Below, one piece after another: positions 60,055 through 64,000 of a stretch of DNA of 64,000 nucleotides. The notes beneath the pieces were generated by a model that was not told where the DNA came from, ran no database searches, and saw nothing but the letters and a program-made list of their open reading frames with translations. Made by a program: the position numbers and the translations under genes. Source of the stretch: Lingula anatina (Eukaryota; Brachiopoda; Lingulata; Lingulida; Lingulidae); NCBI RefSeq assembly GCF_001039355.2, contig NW_019773544.1:1-64000 (forward strand), in the 5' to 3' direction. Position 1 is the first letter of the stretch, and each line of letters begins with the position of its first letter.

Positions 60055-62657
60055 NNNNNNNNNNNNNNNNNNNNNNNNNNNNNNNNNNNNNNNNNNNNNN
60101 NNNNNNNNNNNNNNNNNNNNNNNNNNNNNNNNNNNNNNNNNNNNNNNNNNNNNNNNNNNNNNNNNNNNNNNNNNNNNNNNNNNNNNNNNNNNNNNNNNNN
60201 NNNNNNNNNNNNNNNNNNNNNNNNNNNNNNNNNNNNNNNNNNNNNNNNNNNNNNNNNNNNNNNNNNNNNNNNNNNNNNNNNNNNNNNNNNNNNNNNNNNN
60301 NNNNNNNNNNNNNNNNNNNNNNNNNNNNNNNNNNNNNNNNNNNNNNNNNNNNNNNNNNNNNNNNNNNNNNNNNNNNNNNNNNNNNNNNNNNNNNNNNCTG
60401 AAAATGAAGAATAAACAAAAATGAAAAGGAAAACAGGGTATTGAAACGAGCGACTGCATGAGAAATTTTAGAGAAAACATTCAAGTTATCCATTGTTTGA
60501 GTGTTTATCTATTTACCCAATTAAACGATCACCACCATTAACAATGACTGTTTCATGATATTTAATCAACATGCAGTAATACATAAGCATTATGCTTATT
60601 TTAGCATGTTTCCGTGGAGTATTGGATCGCTCAAGGGTACGACCCAGCTAACCTCCTCCTGGGAGTGGGTTCATACGGTCGCTCCTTCACCATGCAGGAC
60701 GCCAACAGACATGACTTGGGGGATCCCGCTTCTAGAGCAGGGAGTCCAGGGCCATTTACCAGAGAAAATGGATTTTTGGGTTATTATGAGGTGAGACTCC
60801 TTTACATGATTTTACAGTTCATATCAACTAGTTCTTTTTCAATTTAAAGTTTTAATTTTAAATAAATATAGTCCATAAAAGCCTACAGGTTAATCTAAAA
60901 CTCAGAACATTAAACAAAAACATAATTTAATTTTTTTCTTAGTCACCCTAGACATAAACAATATAAATTTACATAATAAAACTGAAAAACGTTTTTATTC
61001 TTTCAATATCCAGGTATGTCAAAAAGCTTGGCCAAGTGTATTCAACAATGAACACAAAGTACCATATGCCTACGACACAGTCTCTCTTCAGTGGGTGGGG
61101 TACGATGACATGACAAGTATGAGAATTAAGGTAAGTATCTATTTTTCAATTTACAAGGCTCATTGTTGATCATCAGTGTGTAAAAAATAAAGGAAAAAGT
61201 GCATTTATCAACAAATTTTACTAAAATCAGAGCGAAAAATATTCAGGATTTTTTCAGTAAGGTATACTATTCAATTTTTTATTCTTTAAAGAAAATGAAC
61301 ACCACTTGCCCCCACAGCAACTCTAAACACGAAGTGTATTCTTTTGAATAGGCTGATTATGTATGTTCCAATCAGCTGGGTGGAATCCATATGTGGGCCT
61401 TAGACATGGACGACTTCTCTGGCCAATTCTGTAAACACGGGATGAATTATCCTCTCCTTAGAACTATAAACGCTGGTCTTCAAGCATGTAGTCCCCAGCC
61501 TGGTACCCCTGCACCCACTGATGCACCCACCCAGGCACCCACTCAGGCACCAACTCAAGCGCCAACCCAGGCACCTACTCAAGCACCTACCGCTGCACCA
61601 ACCCAGGCACCTACTCAAGCACCCACCGCTGCACCAACTCAAGCACCAACCCAGGCACCAACTCAAGCACCTACCGCTGCACCAACTCAAAAACCCACCC
61701 AGGCACCTACCGCTTCACCAACTCAAGCACCTACCAAACCACCTACAGCTGCACCAACCAAAGCGCCAACCCAGGCACCTACCATTGCACCAACTCAAAA
61801 ACCCACTGAGGCACCTACTGAAGCACCTACCGATGCACCAACTCAAGCGCCAACAAAGGCACCTACTCAGCCCACAACTACAGCAGCAAGTGGAAGTAAG
61901 TGTTGTCAAAGCAAGCACGCACACTCTCAGTTGTATACATATAATTCTTACTTTCAGTCATTCAACGAAAATGAGGACTTGTTATGAATATCTGTAAGTT
62001 TTGTTCCTTTGCTTGTGACAGATATGGGTTGGTTATAGCTTTATATCTTGATACCCATTTGTTATAATTTTTTTAATAGGCAAGACATTTTACTTACATT
62101 AAAACTTTGATTTTTCAGAATTCGTTTGTCCCGAAGAGAGCGGATATTTTCCACATCCAAGAAATTGTAGAAAGTTCTATCACTGCGCCATGAATAAAGC
62201 ATTCAGCAAAATCTGCCCCAAAGGCATGTTCTACAACCCACAGACTTACCTCTGCGACTACGAAGACAACGTCCCATCTTGTGCCAATGGAAACCCCACA
62301 GAAATAGGTAACATTCTTTATCTGGGGATATCTAATTAAAAACTTAGCGAAAAAGCAGTTACGTCTAATGCATGTTGACCGGCACAGTCAGTTAAAACCA
62401 TTGTGCTCAAACCCTAATATATCATGCTTTTTCCACTTTTAGATCAATTCATATGTCCCAGCGATGGCATCTTCCCCGACCCTGATGACAACGGATGTTA
62501 CTACAACTGCGCCAATGGTAACCCATTCCGCACATGCTGTATGGACGGCCTGGTCTTTGATACCCAAGACCTCATCTGTAGATTTTCATTGCAAGAAGAA
62601 GCCGAAGTCATGCACCCAAAGTTTCCCAAAGTTAAGAAATTGGAGAAGATTTACTAA
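57735..62657 (+). CDS. Chitinase 2: GH18, longer Thr/Pro linker, two chitin-binding modules
   Basis: Exons: 57735-57737, 57882-57927, 58222-58398, 58833-59095, 59446-59570, 59814-59937, 60605-60790, 61014-61130, 61352-61895, 62119-62307 and 62443-62657 give 662 residues. Exon sizes equal those of chitinase 1 except exon 9 (84 bp longer, seven extra 12-bp linker units) and exon 11, which adds a basic tail (KFPKVKKLEK). Signal peptide, [15 protein letters not shown] and both cysteine modules are intact. Replacements in the catalytic domain are few (for example T/E and A/D in HGT-T/E-TFN and STR-A/D-QFL). An N gap lies in intron 6 and a MITE in intron 3. Likely a functional secreted chitinase produced by tandem duplication. 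Confidence 0.93.
58459..58685. mobile_element. MITE with TCCGCCAAGG termini in chitinase 2 intron 3
   Basis: The left TCCGCCAAGG (58459-58468) is inverse to the right CCTTGGCGGA (58676-58685). The interior 'gaaaatttcatcaaaatcgg', then 'cataactttttgagttatg', is a word I recall as widespread in invertebrate genomes. It is absent from the homologous intron of chitinase 1, whose flanking intron sequence aligns on both sides. Confidence 0.7.
60055..60397. other. Assembly gap in chitinase 2 intron 6
   Basis: 343 Ns directly after a poly-A run. No coding sequence is lost, because exons 6 and 7 join in frame as in chitinase 1. Confidence 0.99.
61503..61880 (+). repeat. Coding 12-bp minisatellite (APTQ repeats), chitinase 2
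   Basis: The same unit as in chitinase 1, but with about seven more copies, giving a longer linker. Confidence 0.9.
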
Positions 62658-64000
62658 ATGAATATATAGAACACTGCTGCGTGTATATGAAAAAAAGGTT
62701 ATATGAATAGATGGAATATTGATTGAATATTGGTTATTACGGACAACTACGGATATACGAATGATGGACTCCGCATTATCCTACTCAGGGTCACGCCCAG
62801 GCCAACCAAAAAGTAACAGGGTCTGAAAGTGAGATAACCTGTGTTAAATACTTATTGCTAGTGTGATGTCAGTTTAACAGTAAGCATTGTCATAGATGAG
62901 CTCAAAGCTTTTCATTTTTTTCCTGTGGACTTTAATATAATTTTTAATGTAAGTTAATTTATTTTTACAATCACCATTTTACTTTCCCATAAATTTTGAT
63001 ATATTTATTTTTGTATTGTAACAATCTTACAAAAAGTTTTTTAATAAAAATAATTTTGAAAACATATATGTGATATCTATAATTGTTTCTTTTCCTTAAA
63101 TGTGGGATGAAGCACAGTTAACTAGTTTTGATATTTCTACAGTTTATTGACTCGAGGTACATTAACAGCACTTCTGGTGAATGAATATCAATTATAAAAC
63201 AATACCAAACTCCTACCAGCGGTAATTCTTACAGTACGAACTCAAGAACCCCCCTTCTCCCCAATACGATAACCTAACCCTGCAACGTAAATGACGACGT
63301 TATGCTACGTGCATTCAGGTGTTACCTTGCTTTCGTTCTCACTGAAGATATATAGTTTATGGATTACTAAGTTTACTTCCCCCTCACCATAGTTCATAGT
63401 GCTTGGGCAATAATCGTGACAGCTAATGGGTTGGAGCAATATATATATAATATCCATGCATAAATCTGTGTACCGCGTGTTATTAAACTCAAGTGTCTTC
63501 ACCGTAACCAAGACTCCAAGAATTTCTACGCGCCATTTAATCTTCGTGTAGCACTGGCAAGAGCATCACGGTTTACGGTGAAATCAAAGCGTCGCACAGT
63601 TGAACAAGCAAAGCGGTTGCAGTATAGCGTGTTACCAACAGAACGTAGGATATAACCATAAACCATTTGCTATTAACTGGTAAGGTACATAACACTATAT
63701 GTCTGGTAAGATCCTTTTTATAAAACAAAATTTGAAATTTTACACGTATGAAAATCTAATCAAATTCAGGAGACCAGTTTGACTGATTGAGGAAAGGTGC
63801 GTGGTGAAGCAACCCGTTCAAAGGTAACCTTATCTTTAGTATTATTGAACAGCACAGCGTTTAATTTGTAGTTTAAACTGGGTGATTCTAGATTACATTG
63901 CTAATCTGTACCATTCTCAAGGTATTTTTTCACTTGTTTTTCAACAGAGCATGAGTAAATGGCCACATGAGCAGTGAAGTTAGCCAACTAACTTGAACGC
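62658..64000. other. 3' flank of chitinase 2
   Basis: Poly(A) signal AATAAA at 63043-63048. No further gene recognised to the end of the window. Confidence 0.5.

Noticed and set aside
1-64000. CRISPR arrays, bacterial operons, ribosome-binding sites
   Set aside because: The window is eukaryotic: spliced genes, TATA/poly(A) signals and MITEs. The tandem repeats have no spacer structure.

Overview
The window is metazoan nuclear DNA. It is AT-rich, intron-rich and crowded with transposon debris, with canonical GT/AG introns, TATA promoters and AATAAA signals. The gene set is a paraoxonase, a Ly6/LU protein, EF-hand sarcoplasmic-type calcium proteins, a TRPV-like channel, a BEN-domain locus and chitin-binding GH18 chitinases. 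This fits a marine invertebrate (lower deuterostome or lophotrochozoan), but I cannot name the species. It is draft assembly: there are two sized N gaps (41679-41902, 60055-60397), five single-N joints, and one unresolved haplotype-like duplication.

Layout. 1047-4549 (+): last seven coding exons of a paraoxonase (PON). 6424-10453 (-): three-exon secreted, probably GPI-anchored LU-domain protein. 13438-13983 and 17132-17674 (-): two tandem single-exon EF-hand proteins. 19243-21688: degraded DNA transposon with perfect 15-bp terminal inverted repeats and eight copies of a 16-mer near its ends. 22123-26307: exons of an integrase-core (DDE) protein, whose 3' half is present twice across a single N. 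26750-31230: tandem and satellite repeats (periods about 470 and about 146 bp), rich in nuclear-receptor-like TGACCT sites and interrupted by a 363-bp insertion with a 9-bp target duplication. 32261-36109 (-): unidentified exons and a decaying BEN-domain locus. 36155-39246: a 3.1-kb terminal-inverted-repeat element containing an internally deleted LTR retrotransposon. 39250-44570: several MITEs and a tRNA-Phe(GAA) gene with an intron. 45219-47140 (+): intronless TRPV-like channel broken by two frameshifts. 50458-54984 and 57735-62657 (+): a tandem pair of 11-exon chitinases.

The two chitinases are the best-resolved loci. Each has a signal peptide, a GH18 domain with an intact DGLDYDWE motif, a Thr/Pro repeat linker and two chitin-binding (CBM14-like) modules. 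Exon sizes are identical in exons 1-8 and 10, and the promoter block is shared, so the duplication included the promoter. The genes otherwise do not form a pathway. The rest is a palimpsest of mobile elements whose nested order can be read: for example a MITE that entered chitinase 2 after the duplication.
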